The notes under the pieces are model-generated. The model was not told the origin of the DNA, searched no databases, and saw nothing but the letters and a program-made list of their open reading frames with translations. 64,000 bases of DNA from Pseudomonas sp. G.S.17 (GTDB taxonomy: Bacteria > Pseudomonadota > Gammaproteobacteria > Pseudomonadales > Pseudomonadaceae): positions 1,922,001-1,986,000 of the forward strand of contig NZ_CP151076.1 in assembly GCF_038096165.1 (NCBI RefSeq). The letters run 5' to 3'. How positions within the stretch are numbered: the stretch's first letter is position 1; the number at the start of each line of letters is the position of its first letter. A program made the translations under genes and the position numbers. Positions 8,289 to 16,249 of this stretch are shown here, one piece after another.

Positions 8289-8298
8289 CTGTGTACAA
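8289..8298. promoter_or_regulatory. Operator-like CTGTGTACAA before the GntR gene
   Basis: One mismatch to TTGTGTACAA. It lies 44 bases upstream of the regulator start, so it could serve autoregulation. Confidence 0.4.
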
Positions 8299-8341
8299 TG
8301 CGCCGATCCTTTTCACCTCGACTCACTGCCCACGAGCGCCC

Positions 8342-9100
8342 ATGAACGAACCGTTGCAACCCCTCAAAAAACAGCCGCGTGCGCCCAAATCCGGTCGCAC
8401 CGGTACCCAGGACGACATCGTCTACGCGCATATTTTCGAGGCGATCCTTGAGCAGCGTCTGGCGCCGGGGACCAAGTTGAGCGAGGAAGCGCTGGGTGAA
8501 ATTTTTGGCGTGAGCCGCACGATCATTCGTCGCGCCTTGTCGCGTCTGGCCCATGAAGGTGTGGTTTTGTTGCGCCCCAACCGCGGCGCGGTGGTCGCCA
8601 GCCCCAGCGTCGAGGAAGCCCGACAGGTGTTCTTTGCCCGGCGTCTGGTGGAAAAAGCCATCACCGAACTGGCCGTGGAACACGCCACGCCGGAGCAGCT
8701 TGCCGAGTTGCGACAGATGGTCACCGACGAGCGAGACAGTTTTTCCAAGGGTGATCGCGGCGCAGGCATTCGCCTGTCGGGGGAGTTTCACTTGCAACTG
8801 GCCGTAGCGGCGAAGAACGCGCCGCTGATCAGCTTCCAGCGCAGCCTGGTTTCGCAGACGTCATTGATCATTGCCCAGTACGAAAGCGGCAATCGCTCGC
8901 ACTGTTCCTACGACGAGCACACCCAGCTGATAGACGCCATCGAAGCGCGGGATGGCAAGCGCGCGGTGCAGCTGATGATGCACCACATGGACCACATCGA
9001 CAGCAAACTGAACCTCGACGAAGACAACGCCTCGGACGACCTGCACGCCGTGTTTTCGCACTTGATGCTGAGCAAGAAAAAGCCGGGCCGGGTGGTGTGA
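8342..9100 (+). CDS. GntR/FCD-family transcriptional regulator 1 (purine locus)
   Basis: 252 residues from the ATG at 8342 (MNEPLQPLKKQPRAPKSGRT); the upstream extension runs through a REP and is not coding. The winged helix-turn-helix spans about 25-90 (AILEQRLAPGTKLSEEALGE, VSRTIIRRALSRLAHEGVVL). The FCD effector domain follows, with likely metal-binding residues in GEFHLQLA, the later YDEHTQLIDAIEARD and HMDHIDSKL. Regulators of this class bind small acids and usually repress catabolic operons. It lies between the permease and the guaD-xdh operon, and the TTGTRTACAA palindromes at 5380, 5564, 8081 and 8289 are its probable targets; that link is inference. Confidence 0.9.
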   Translation: MNEPLQPLKKQPRAPKSGRTGTQDDIVYAHIFEAILEQRLAPGTKLSEEALGEIFGVSRTIIRRALSRLAHEGVVLLRPNRGAVVASPSVEEARQVFFARRLVEKAITELAVEHATPEQLAELRQMVTDERDSFSKGDRGAGIRLSGEFHLQLAVAAKNAPLISFQRSLVSQTSLIIAQYESGNRSHCSYDEHTQLIDAIEARDGKRAVQLMMHHMDHIDSKLNLDEDNASDDLHAVFSHLMLSKKKPGRVV

Positions 9101-9134
9101 CTTAACTGGACCGCAGCGCAGCGCAACGCACCCC

Positions 9135-9206
9135 GTAGGACCGGCTTTAGCCGGGAGCGGGGCATTTCATTTAAACGATTGCCCTCCTGGCTGAAGCCGG
9201 TCCTAC
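9135..9206. repeat. REP pair between GntR gene and guaD
   Basis: GTAGGACCGGCTTTAGCCGG and an inverted, slightly diverged partner (CTGGCTGAAGCCGGTCCTAC) in the convergent gap; may work as bidirectional terminator. Confidence 0.8.
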
Positions 9207-9216
9207 GGGATGACTT

Positions 9217-10524
9217 TCATTGCCTGCTATGCACCAACTGCCCCGCCGAATAGGTCTCCTGCACGGTGCGGTCATCCCCCAGCGTCATCAGCACGAACAG
9301 CGTTTCCTCGATGTTCTTCGCCTGCTTGAGGCGATAGGAAAGCAGCGGCGTGGCGTGATAATCCAGCACCAGGAAGTCCGCTTCGCTGCCCGGTTGCAGG
9401 CTGCCGATCTTGTCTTCCAGACGCAGTGCCCGCGCACCACCCAAGGTTGCCAGGTACAGCGATTTGAACGGGCTGAGTTTCGCACCCTGCAACTGCATGA
9501 CTTTGTAGGCTTCGTTCAGGGTTTGCAGGATTGAAAAACTGGTGCCGCCACCTACGTCAGTGCCCATGCCGACGTTGACCTTGTGCTTCTCGGCCATCGG
9601 CAGGTTGAACAGGCCGCTGCCGAGGAAGAAGTTCGACGTCGGACAGAACGAGATGGCCGAACCGGTTTCTGCCAGCCGCGCACATTCGGCGTCACACAGG
9701 TGCACGCCGTGAGCGAACACCGAGCGCTGGCCCAGCAGTTTGAAATGGTCGTACACGTCCAGATAGCCGCTGCGCTCGGGGAACAGCGCCTTGACCCACT
9801 CGACTTCCTGCAGGTTTTCGCTGATGTGGGTCTGCATGTACAGATCCGGATATTCGGTGAGCAATTGACCGGCCAGCGTCAGTTGTTCGGGCGTGCTGGT
9901 GGGCGCGAAACGCGGCGTCACTGCGTAGTGCAGTCGACCCTTGCCGTGCCAGCGTTCGATCAGGGCCTTGCTGTCGGCGTAGCCTGATTCCGGCGTGTCG
10001 GTCAGATAATCCGGCGCATTGCGATCCATCATCACTTTGCCGGCGATCATGCGCAGGTCGAGCTTTTCTGCGGCCTGGAAAAACGCCTCCACCGACTCCT
10101 TGTGCACGCTGCCGAACACCAGTGCCGTGGTGGTGCCGTTGCGCAACAGTTCCTTGAGAAAGATGTCCGCGACTTCTGCCGCATGGGCCGGGTCGGCGAA
10201 CTGTTTTTCGCAGGGGAAGGTGTAGGTATTGAGCCAGTCCAGCAGCTGTTCGCCGTAGGAACCGACCATGCCGGTCTGCGGTAAATGGATGTGCGTGTCG
10301 ATGAAACCGGGCGTGATCAGCGCGTCCTTGTATTCGATCACTTCGACTTCGGCATCGAGTGCGCCGAGTAAATCAGCAGCATCACCGATGGCGGAAATCT
10401 TGCCGTTCTCGACCAGCAGCAGGCCGTCGGCGAAATATTCGTAGGAAGCCTGCATCCCGACTTCGGCTGGATCGCCGAGGCTGTGAAGGATGGCGGCGCG
10501 GTAGGCTTTTTGGCTGGACGTCAT
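9217..10524 (-). CDS. guaD: Guanine deaminase
   Basis: 435 residues starting MTSSQKAYRAAILHSLGDPA. GuaD converts guanine to xanthine and ammonia, feeding the xanthine dehydrogenase encoded upstream in the same operon. It is a zinc amidohydrolase: the metal site PGFIDTHIHLPQ is near residue 75, followed by LLDWLNTYTFPCEKQF, MQTHISENLQEVEW (second histidine), FAHGVHLCD and GTDVGGGTSFSILQTLNEAY (catalytic aspartate). Length matches the family. It is the last gene of xdhA-xdhB-xdhC-guaD, seven bases after xdhC. Confidence 0.96.
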   Translation of the reverse strand: MTSSQKAYRAAILHSLGDPAEVGMQASYEYFADGLLLVENGKISAIGDAADLLGALDAEVEVIEYKDALITPGFIDTHIHLPQTGMVGSYGEQLLDWLNTYTFPCEKQFADPAHAAEVADIFLKELLRNGTTTALVFGSVHKESVEAFFQAAEKLDLRMIAGKVMMDRNAPDYLTDTPESGYADSKALIERWHGKGRLHYAVTPRFAPTSTPEQLTLAGQLLTEYPDLYMQTHISENLQEVEWVKALFPERSGYLDVYDHFKLLGQRSVFAHGVHLCDAECARLAETGSAISFCPTSNFFLGSGLFNLPMAEKHKVNVGMGTDVGGGTSFSILQTLNEAYKVMQLQGAKLSPFKSLYLATLGGARALRLEDKIGSLQPGSEADFLVLDYHATPLLSYRLKQAKNIEETLFVLMTLGDDRTVQETYSAGQLVHSRQ

Positions 10525-10531
10525 AAGAATC

Positions 10532-11371
10532 TCATTGGGCCTGGCTGCGGCGGGACACCGGCAGCAGTTTGGCGATAGGTTCGGCGCTTGAACGGTGCTG
10601 GCCGAAATTGACGTTGTAGGTGGCGATCACCTCGGCGGCGATGGACACGGCGATTTCGATGGGCAATTTGCCCTTCACTTCGGCCAGACCCATGGGGCAG
10701 CGCATGCGTTGCAGCAATGCCGCATCAAAACCCCGGTCACGCAAACGGTGCTCGAATTTGACCCGTTTGGTCTTCGAACCGATCAGGCCGAAATAGGCAA
10801 AGTCGCCGCGCTTGAGAATCGCGGCGGTCAGTTCCAGGTCCAGTTGATGGTTGTGGGTCATGACGATGCAGTAGCTGCCGCTGGGCAATGCGTCGATCTC
10901 ATCAAGTGGGTCTTCGGCGACAATTTTGTGCACGCCGTGAGGAATCTGCGCCGGGAATTCCTGCTCGCGGGAATCGATCCAGCGCACCCGGCAGGGCAGG
11001 CTGGCCAATAGTGGCACCAGGGCGCGGCCAACATGACCGGCGCCAAACACAGCAATCTGCGCTTGAGGCTGGCCCATGGGTTCGAACAGCAGCACGTTCA
11101 CGCCGCCGCAGCACTGACCGAGGCTCGCGCCCAGGCTGAAGCGCTCCAGACGGGTGTTCTGGCTGCCGCTGGCGAGCATTTCCCGAGCGATTTCCATGGC
11201 CTTGTATTCCAGATGCCCGCCACCGATGGTGTCGAAAATTCGTTCGGCGCTGACCACCATCTTCGAACCGGCATTGCGCGGCGTCGAGCCACGCTCTTCG
11301 ATGATGGTCACCAACACGCAGGCTTCGCCCCGGCTTTGCAGTTCGGCGAGGGCGCTGATCCAGTTGTTCAT
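10532..11371 (-). CDS. xdhC: Xanthine dehydrogenase accessory protein XdhC
   Basis: 279 residues from the ATG at 11369-11371 (MNNWISALAELQSRGEACVL). An ATG three codons upstream directly abuts TGAGGA, too close to be used; the chosen start has the same site at proper distance. XdhC binds molybdenum cofactor and loads it, sulfurated, into XdhB. The N-terminal XdhC/CoxI domain shows ERGSTPRNAGSKMVV, GGGHLEYKAMEIAR and LGQCCGGVN. The C-terminal Rossmann part shows IAVFGAGHVGRALVPLL, VMTHNHQLDLELTAA and FGLIGSKTKRVKFEHRL. It lies between xdhB and guaD. Confidence 0.95.
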   Translation of the reverse strand: MNNWISALAELQSRGEACVLVTIIEERGSTPRNAGSKMVVSAERIFDTIGGGHLEYKAMEIAREMLASGSQNTRLERFSLGASLGQCCGGVNVLLFEPMGQPQAQIAVFGAGHVGRALVPLLASLPCRVRWIDSREQEFPAQIPHGVHKIVAEDPLDEIDALPSGSYCIVMTHNHQLDLELTAAILKRGDFAYFGLIGSKTKRVKFEHRLRDRGFDAALLQRMRCPMGLAEVKGKLPIEIAVSIAAEVIATYNVNFGQHRSSAEPIAKLLPVSRRSQAQ

Positions 11372-11406
11372 GATGAACATTCCTCAATCCTGTAGGCGCG
11401 AGTTTG

Positions 11407-11494
11407 GTGGGAGCGAGCTTGCTCGCGAAAGCGTTGGGTCAAACGCCAACTATGTTGAATGTACCGGCCTCTTCGCGGATAAATCCGCTCCTAC
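11407..11494. repeat. REP pair overlapping the 3' end of xdhB
   Basis: A GTGGGAGCGAGCTTGCTCGC hairpin and an inverted GCGGATAAATCCGCTCCTAC hairpin of another dialect. The second one (about 11455-11494) is read as the last 15 codons of xdhB. Confidence 0.8.
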
Positions 11495-13864
11495 GGGGGC
11501 TGTCGTCGCACTATTCAACGCCCGCATCTGCTCACACCCCCACAACACCCGCTCCGGCGTGGCGGGTGCGTCGATTTTCGGTTGATAGCGATAATCCGCA
11601 AGGCTCGCCACCGCGTCCTTGATTGCACACCACGCCGCAATGCCCAGCATGAACGGCGGTTCGCCAACGGCCTTGGAATGGAACACGGTGTCTTCCGGAT
11701 TCTTGCGGTTTTCCACCAGCTTGACCCGCAGGTCCAGCGGCATGTCCGCCACGGCCGGAATCTTGTAGCCCGCCGGGCCATTGGTCATCAGTTTGCCCTT
11801 GGCATTCCAGACCAGCTCTTCAGTGGTCAGCCAACCCATGCCCTGAATGTAACCACCTTCGACCTGGCCGATATCAATGGCCGGGTTCAGCGAGGCGCCG
11901 ACGTCATGCAGGATGTCGGTGCGCAACATTTTGTATTCGCCGGTCAGGGTGTCGACGATCACTTCGGTGCAGGCGGCGCCAAACGCGAAGTAATAGAACG
12001 GCCGCCCGCGGGCCTGACTGCGGTCGTAGAAAATCTTCGGCGTCTTGTAATAGCCAGTGCTGGACAGCGACACCTGACCCATCCACGCCAGTTGCGCGAG
12101 GGATTCGAACGACAGGATCTGCTCCCCGGCGCGAACATGGCCGTTGCGGAAATCCACGTCCGCTTCCTCGACCTTGAAGTGCCTGGCTGCGAATTCCACC
12201 AGCCGCTGCTTGAGGATTTGGGCCGCGTTCTGCGCTGCCTTGCCGTTCAGGTCAGCGCCACTGGACGCGGCAGTCGGCGAAGTATTCGGCACTTTGTCGG
12301 TGTTGGTTGCGGTGATCTGAATGCGCTCAATGTCGACCTGAAACACCTCGGCGACGACTTGCGCAACCTTGACGTTCAAGCCCTGGCCCATTTCCGTGCC
12401 GCCGTGGTTCAGGTGAATGCTGCCGTCGGTGTAGATATGGATCAGCGCGCCGGCCTGATTGAGAAAACTGGCGGTAAACGAAATGCCGAACTTCACCGGC
12501 GTCAGCGCCAGGCCTTTCTTGAGGATCGGGCTGTTGGCGTTGTAGGCACGAATGGCTTCGCGCCGCGCCGCGTACTGGCTGCTTTCCTCCAGTTCGGCGG
12601 TCATCTCTTCGAGCATGTTGTGCTCGACGGTCTGGTAATAGTGGGTAACGTTGCGCTCGGTCTTGCCGTAGTAATTGGCCTTGCGCACTTGCAGCGGGTC
12701 TTTGCCCAGGTGGCGGGCGATGGCGTCCATCACTTCTTCGATGGCAACCATGCCTTGCGGCCCGCCGAAGCCGCGATACGCGGTGTTCGATGCGGTGTTG
12801 GTCTTACAGCGGTGGCCATTGATGGTGGCGTCGCCCAGGTAATACGAGTTGTCGGCATGGAACATCGCCCGATCGACAATCGACGCCGAAAGGTCCGGCG
12901 AATAACCGCAGTTACCGGCCAGCTCCAGCTGAATGCCATGCAAACGCCCGTTGTCATCAAAGCCAACGTCGTACTCGATATAGAACGGATGGCGTTTGCC
13001 GGTCATCAGCATGTCTTCGACCCGAGGCAAGCGCATCTTGGTCGGCTGCCCGGTCAAGCGTGCGACTACGGCGCATAAGCACGCCGGGCTTGCGGCCTGG
13101 GTTTCCTTGCCGCCAAAACCGCCGCCCATGCGACGCATGTCGACGACGATCTTGTTCATCGACACATCAAGCACTTCAGCGACCAGCTTTTGCACTTCGG
13201 TGGGGTTTTGCGTCGAACAGTAGACGATCATGCCGCCATCTTCGGCGGGCATCACCGAGGAAATCTGCGTTTCCAGATAAAAATGCTCCTGGCCGCCGAT
13301 ATGCAGATTGCCCTGAATGCGATGCGCCGCAGCGGCCAGCGCGCCAGCGGAATCACCCCGTTGATGGGTGTGGCTGTCGAGCACGAAATGTTTGTTGCGC
13401 AGCGCCTCGACCACATCCAGCACCGGTTCAAGGTCTTCATATTCAATGACTGCCGCCATCGCCGCCTCGCGGGCGATGTCCAGAGTGCGCGCAGCAACGG
13501 CAATCACTGGCTGGCCGACGAATTCCACCTTGTCGATGGCCAGAAGAGGATCGCCGGGCAACAGCGGGCCGATGTCTTTCAGGCCGGGAATGTCTTCGTG
13601 AGTGATTGCAATGCGCACGCCTTCGAAGGCGTAGCAGGGCGTGACGTCGACGCTGACGATGCGCGCGTGGGCACGGTCGGACAGGCGCGCGTACACATGC
13701 AATTGATTGGGGAATTCCAGGCGGTCATCGATATACACCGCTTCGCCGGACACATGTTTGTCGGCGCTGTCATGCTTGACGCTGCGCCCGACGCCGGTGG
13801 TCAGGTCCTGCTGAAACAGGGCGATCATTTCCGCCTGGGTTTTTGCTGCTGGATGGTTAGACAT
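11450..13864 (-). CDS. xdhB: Xanthine dehydrogenase molybdenum-binding subunit XdhB
   Basis: 804 residues starting MSNHPAAKTQAEMIALFQQD. This large subunit carries the molybdopterin site where hypoxanthine and xanthine are hydroxylated to urate. Visible marks are GVGRSVKHDSADKHVSGEA, GQEHFYLETQ, the RMGGGFGGKETQ loop, SNTAYRGFGGPQGM, GGTEMGQGLNVKVAQ, SPTAASSGADLNGKA and FHSKAVGEPPFMLG. It overlaps xdhA by eight bases, so the two are coupled. The natural C-terminus appears to end near LWGCEQMRALNSAT. The remaining residues (APVGADLSAKRPVHST) are the translation of a REP hairpin, so a repeat insertion seems to have replaced or extended the stop region. Confidence 0.96.
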   Translation of the reverse strand: MSNHPAAKTQAEMIALFQQDLTTGVGRSVKHDSADKHVSGEAVYIDDRLEFPNQLHVYARLSDRAHARIVSVDVTPCYAFEGVRIAITHEDIPGLKDIGPLLPGDPLLAIDKVEFVGQPVIAVAARTLDIAREAAMAAVIEYEDLEPVLDVVEALRNKHFVLDSHTHQRGDSAGALAAAAHRIQGNLHIGGQEHFYLETQISSVMPAEDGGMIVYCSTQNPTEVQKLVAEVLDVSMNKIVVDMRRMGGGFGGKETQAASPACLCAVVARLTGQPTKMRLPRVEDMLMTGKRHPFYIEYDVGFDDNGRLHGIQLELAGNCGYSPDLSASIVDRAMFHADNSYYLGDATINGHRCKTNTASNTAYRGFGGPQGMVAIEEVMDAIARHLGKDPLQVRKANYYGKTERNVTHYYQTVEHNMLEEMTAELEESSQYAARREAIRAYNANSPILKKGLALTPVKFGISFTASFLNQAGALIHIYTDGSIHLNHGGTEMGQGLNVKVAQVVAEVFQVDIERIQITATNTDKVPNTSPTAASSGADLNGKAAQNAAQILKQRLVEFAARHFKVEEADVDFRNGHVRAGEQILSFESLAQLAWMGQVSLSSTGYYKTPKIFYDRSQARGRPFYYFAFGAACTEVIVDTLTGEYKMLRTDILHDVGASLNPAIDIGQVEGGYIQGMGWLTTEELVWNAKGKLMTNGPAGYKIPAVADMPLDLRVKLVENRKNPEDTVFHSKAVGEPPFMLGIAAWCAIKDAVASLADYRYQPKIDAPATPERVLWGCEQMRALNSATTAPVGADLSAKRPVHST

Positions 13865-15311
13865 AATCAGTCACCCGCGTTTCGATGTGCGGTGATTGCA
13901 GCTCGATGAAGTATTTGCGCAGCAGGTTCTGCGCACTCAACAAGCGATATTCCTTGCTGGCGCGAAAATCCGACAGCGGCGTGAAATCTTCCGCCAGCGC
14001 CGCGCAGGCGCGCTCCACCGTGGCGCTGGTCCAGGGCGCGCCGATCAGCGCTTGTTCACAGGCCGCCGCGCGTTTCGGGATCGCCGCCATGCCGCCGAAA
14101 GCCACTCGCGCATCGGCAATGGCACCGTTCTCGATGTGCAGCCGGAATGCCGCGCACACCGCAGAAATATCGTCGTCCAGCCGTTTCGACACTTTATAGG
14201 CGCGGAATGCCTGCCTGGTGTTGGCCTTGGGCACGATGATCTTCTCGATGAACTCGCTTTCCTGACGCGCGGTGACCCGGTAATCGATGAAGTAGTCTTC
14301 CAGCGCCAGGGTGCGACGCGTGTCGCCCTTGCGCAACACGATGTGCGCGCCGAGGGCAATCAGTAGCGGTGGCGAGTCGCCAATCGGCGAGGCATTGCCG
14401 ATATTGCCGCCCAACGTGCCCTGATTGCGAATCTGCAACGAGGCGAAGCGCTGCAGCAGTTCGCCGAAGTCCGGGTACTCGGCAGTCAGCGCGGCGTAAC
14501 AGTCGGTCAGCGACGTCGCTGCGCCGATCTCCAGCCGGTCGTCGAAATGTTCGATGCGCTTCAAATCGGCGACATTGCCGACGTAGATCATCACCGGCAG
14601 CGGACGATGAAACTGGGTGACTTCCAGCGCCAGATCGGTACCGCCCGCCAGCAGCCGTGCTTGCGGGTAAGACTCATAAAGTTGCGCCAGATCGGCGACC
14701 GTCAGCGGCACCAGACAGCGCTTGTCGCCGCTGTTCAGCTCGCCGGTTTGCGTGGGCGCAATGGCGCGCAGGCGGGCGATGGTTTCGGCCTGGCGCTGAT
14801 CGAACTGGTCAGGCTGACGATTGGCGCAGGATTGCTTGGCGGCCGCGAGGATCGGCCGATAACCGGTGCAGCGGCAAAGATTGCCGGCCAGCGCTTCGTA
14901 GGCCTGATGCGAATCGGCCTGGATGCTGTTCTTTTGCAGGGCAAACAGCGACATCACAAAACCGGGCGTGCAAAACCCGCATTGCGAGCCGTGGCAATCG
15001 ACCATGGCTTGTTGAACGCTGTGCAGTTGGCCTTGATGTTTGAGGTCTTCAACGCTGATCAGTTGTTTGCCGTGCAGCGAAGCCACGAAGGTCAGGCACG
15101 AATTCAGGCTGCGATAACGCAGGCTCTGTTCGCCTTGCTCATCATTGGCCAGTTCACCGACCACCACCGTGCAGGCCCCGCAATCACCGCTGGCGCAACC
15201 TTCCTTGGTGCCGGGTTTGTGCAGGTGTTCGCGCAGGTAATTGAGGACCGTCATGTTCGGGTCCAGAGCCTGCTCGGTGCGCAGCTCGTTGTTTAAAAGA
15301 AATTGGATCAC
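13857..15311 (-). CDS. xdhA: Xanthine dehydrogenase small subunit XdhA (2Fe-2S and FAD)
   Basis: 484 residues from the GTG at 15309-15311 (MIQFLLNNELRTEQALDPNM), which has AGAGGG seven bases upstream. The frame stays open to 15383, but that part covers the operator region. The first [2Fe-2S] domain has cysteines at about 39, 44, 47 and 72 (GCASGDCGACTVV, NSCLTF). The second has CHGSQCGFCTPGF and NLCRCTGYRPIL. The FAD domain shows ARLLAGGTDLALEVTQFHRP and GTLGGNIGNASPIGDSPPLL. It passes electrons from the molybdenum centre of XdhB to NAD. First gene of xdhA-xdhB-xdhC-guaD; two TGAC-N6-GTCA palindromes lie just upstream. Confidence 0.95.
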   Translation of the reverse strand: MIQFLLNNELRTEQALDPNMTVLNYLREHLHKPGTKEGCASGDCGACTVVVGELANDEQGEQSLRYRSLNSCLTFVASLHGKQLISVEDLKHQGQLHSVQQAMVDCHGSQCGFCTPGFVMSLFALQKNSIQADSHQAYEALAGNLCRCTGYRPILAAAKQSCANRQPDQFDQRQAETIARLRAIAPTQTGELNSGDKRCLVPLTVADLAQLYESYPQARLLAGGTDLALEVTQFHRPLPVMIYVGNVADLKRIEHFDDRLEIGAATSLTDCYAALTAEYPDFGELLQRFASLQIRNQGTLGGNIGNASPIGDSPPLLIALGAHIVLRKGDTRRTLALEDYFIDYRVTARQESEFIEKIIVPKANTRQAFRAYKVSKRLDDDISAVCAAFRLHIENGAIADARVAFGGMAAIPKRAAACEQALIGAPWTSATVERACAALAEDFTPLSDFRASKEYRLLSAQNLLRKYFIELQSPHIETRVTDYV

Positions 15312-15368
15312 GGAAGGCCCTCTGCACGTTTTTTTTGTAATCGAACATGACGCTGAATCTATCAGCTC

Positions 15369-15406
15369 TGACTTTACGGTCAATAAAAATTCTGACCTTT
15401 GAGTCA
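15369..15406. promoter_or_regulatory. Tandem operators TGAC-N6-GTCA upstream of xdhA
   Basis: TGACTTTACGGTCA (15369-15382) and TGACCTTTGAGTCA (15393-15406), centres 24 bases apart, 58-95 bases upstream of the xdhA start. A third site of the same form precedes the purine permease (8041). The divergent GntR gene at 15586 is the obvious candidate binder. Confidence 0.6.
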
Positions 15407-15585
15407 GGAAAAATCACTTTTTGATCATTTGCCGATTAACGGTGTGCTCCGGTTGCAATAAACGGATACGACGTTGTCCAAAGTTTTGCTTATTTCGTGC
15501 CAGTTTCCACGTGCATGGCCCTGCGCCATGGGCCTTGGTTGCGATACACTTCGCGGCTTGGTTTTCACAAGTATTTAGGATAGTC

Positions 15586-16245
15586 ATGACGTTCAAGGCG
15601 CCGGATAGCCTCGCCGAGCAAATCGCTCACCATCTTGCCGAGCGCATCATCCGTGGCGAACTCAAGCCCGGGGAGCGTATTCAGGAACAAAAGGTCACGC
15701 TGGCGCTGAACGTCAGCCGTGGCTCGGTGCGCGAAGCATTGCTGATTCTTGAACGCCGCCATCTGGTGGCGATCCTGCCGCGCCGTGGCGCACAGGTTAC
15801 CGAACTCAATGCGCATAACGTGCAGAGCCTCTGCACGCTGATGAGCGAGTTGTACATTCTGCTCGCCCTGGCCGTGGCTGATCGCTGGCAGGAGCCGGCC
15901 GATCTCGCGCCGTTCCTGCAGATCCAGCAGCGCCTGATTGCCAGTTTCGAGCGCGGCGACGTCAAGACGTTCGTCGAAGACAGCTTCAATGTCATGCGCG
16001 CCGCGTTCCCGTTCGCCGACAATCCGTATCTGCAGGAAACCGTCGAGAATCTGCAGCCTTCCATGAGCCGCAGCTATTACCTGGCGCTGGAGCAACGCAA
16101 GGCGGAGATGAGCGAATACCTGACGCTGTTCGCGCAGTTGCTGGATGCTGTTGTCGCCCGTGATGCCGTGCAGATTCGCGTCGTGCTGACCCGCTACGGC
16201 CAGCGCAGTTGCCAATTGGTGCTGTCGGCGCTGGGAGCGAGCTGA
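15586..16245 (+). CDS. GntR/FCD-like transcriptional regulator 2 (divergent from xdhA)
   Basis: 219 residues from the ATG at 15586 (MTFKAPDSLAEQIAHHLAER), with AGGA six bases upstream. The winged helix-turn-helix covers about 8-75 (ERIIRGELKPGERIQEQKVT, VSRGSVREALLILERRHLV). The C-terminal part is helical and of FCD length. Where FCD proteins carry a metal-binding histidine in a FHxxL-type segment, this one reads EDSFNVMRAAFPF, so at least one ligand seems missing. Its position opposite xdhA, with two palindromes between, points to control of xanthine dehydrogenase. The stop is only four bases before smc, so it may be co-transcribed with it. Confidence 0.88.
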   Translation: MTFKAPDSLAEQIAHHLAERIIRGELKPGERIQEQKVTLALNVSRGSVREALLILERRHLVAILPRRGAQVTELNAHNVQSLCTLMSELYILLALAVADRWQEPADLAPFLQIQQRLIASFERGDVKTFVEDSFNVMRAAFPFADNPYLQETVENLQPSMSRSYYLALEQRKAEMSEYLTLFAQLLDAVVARDAVQIRVVLTRYGQRSCQLVLSALGAS

Positions 16246-16249
16246 GCCC

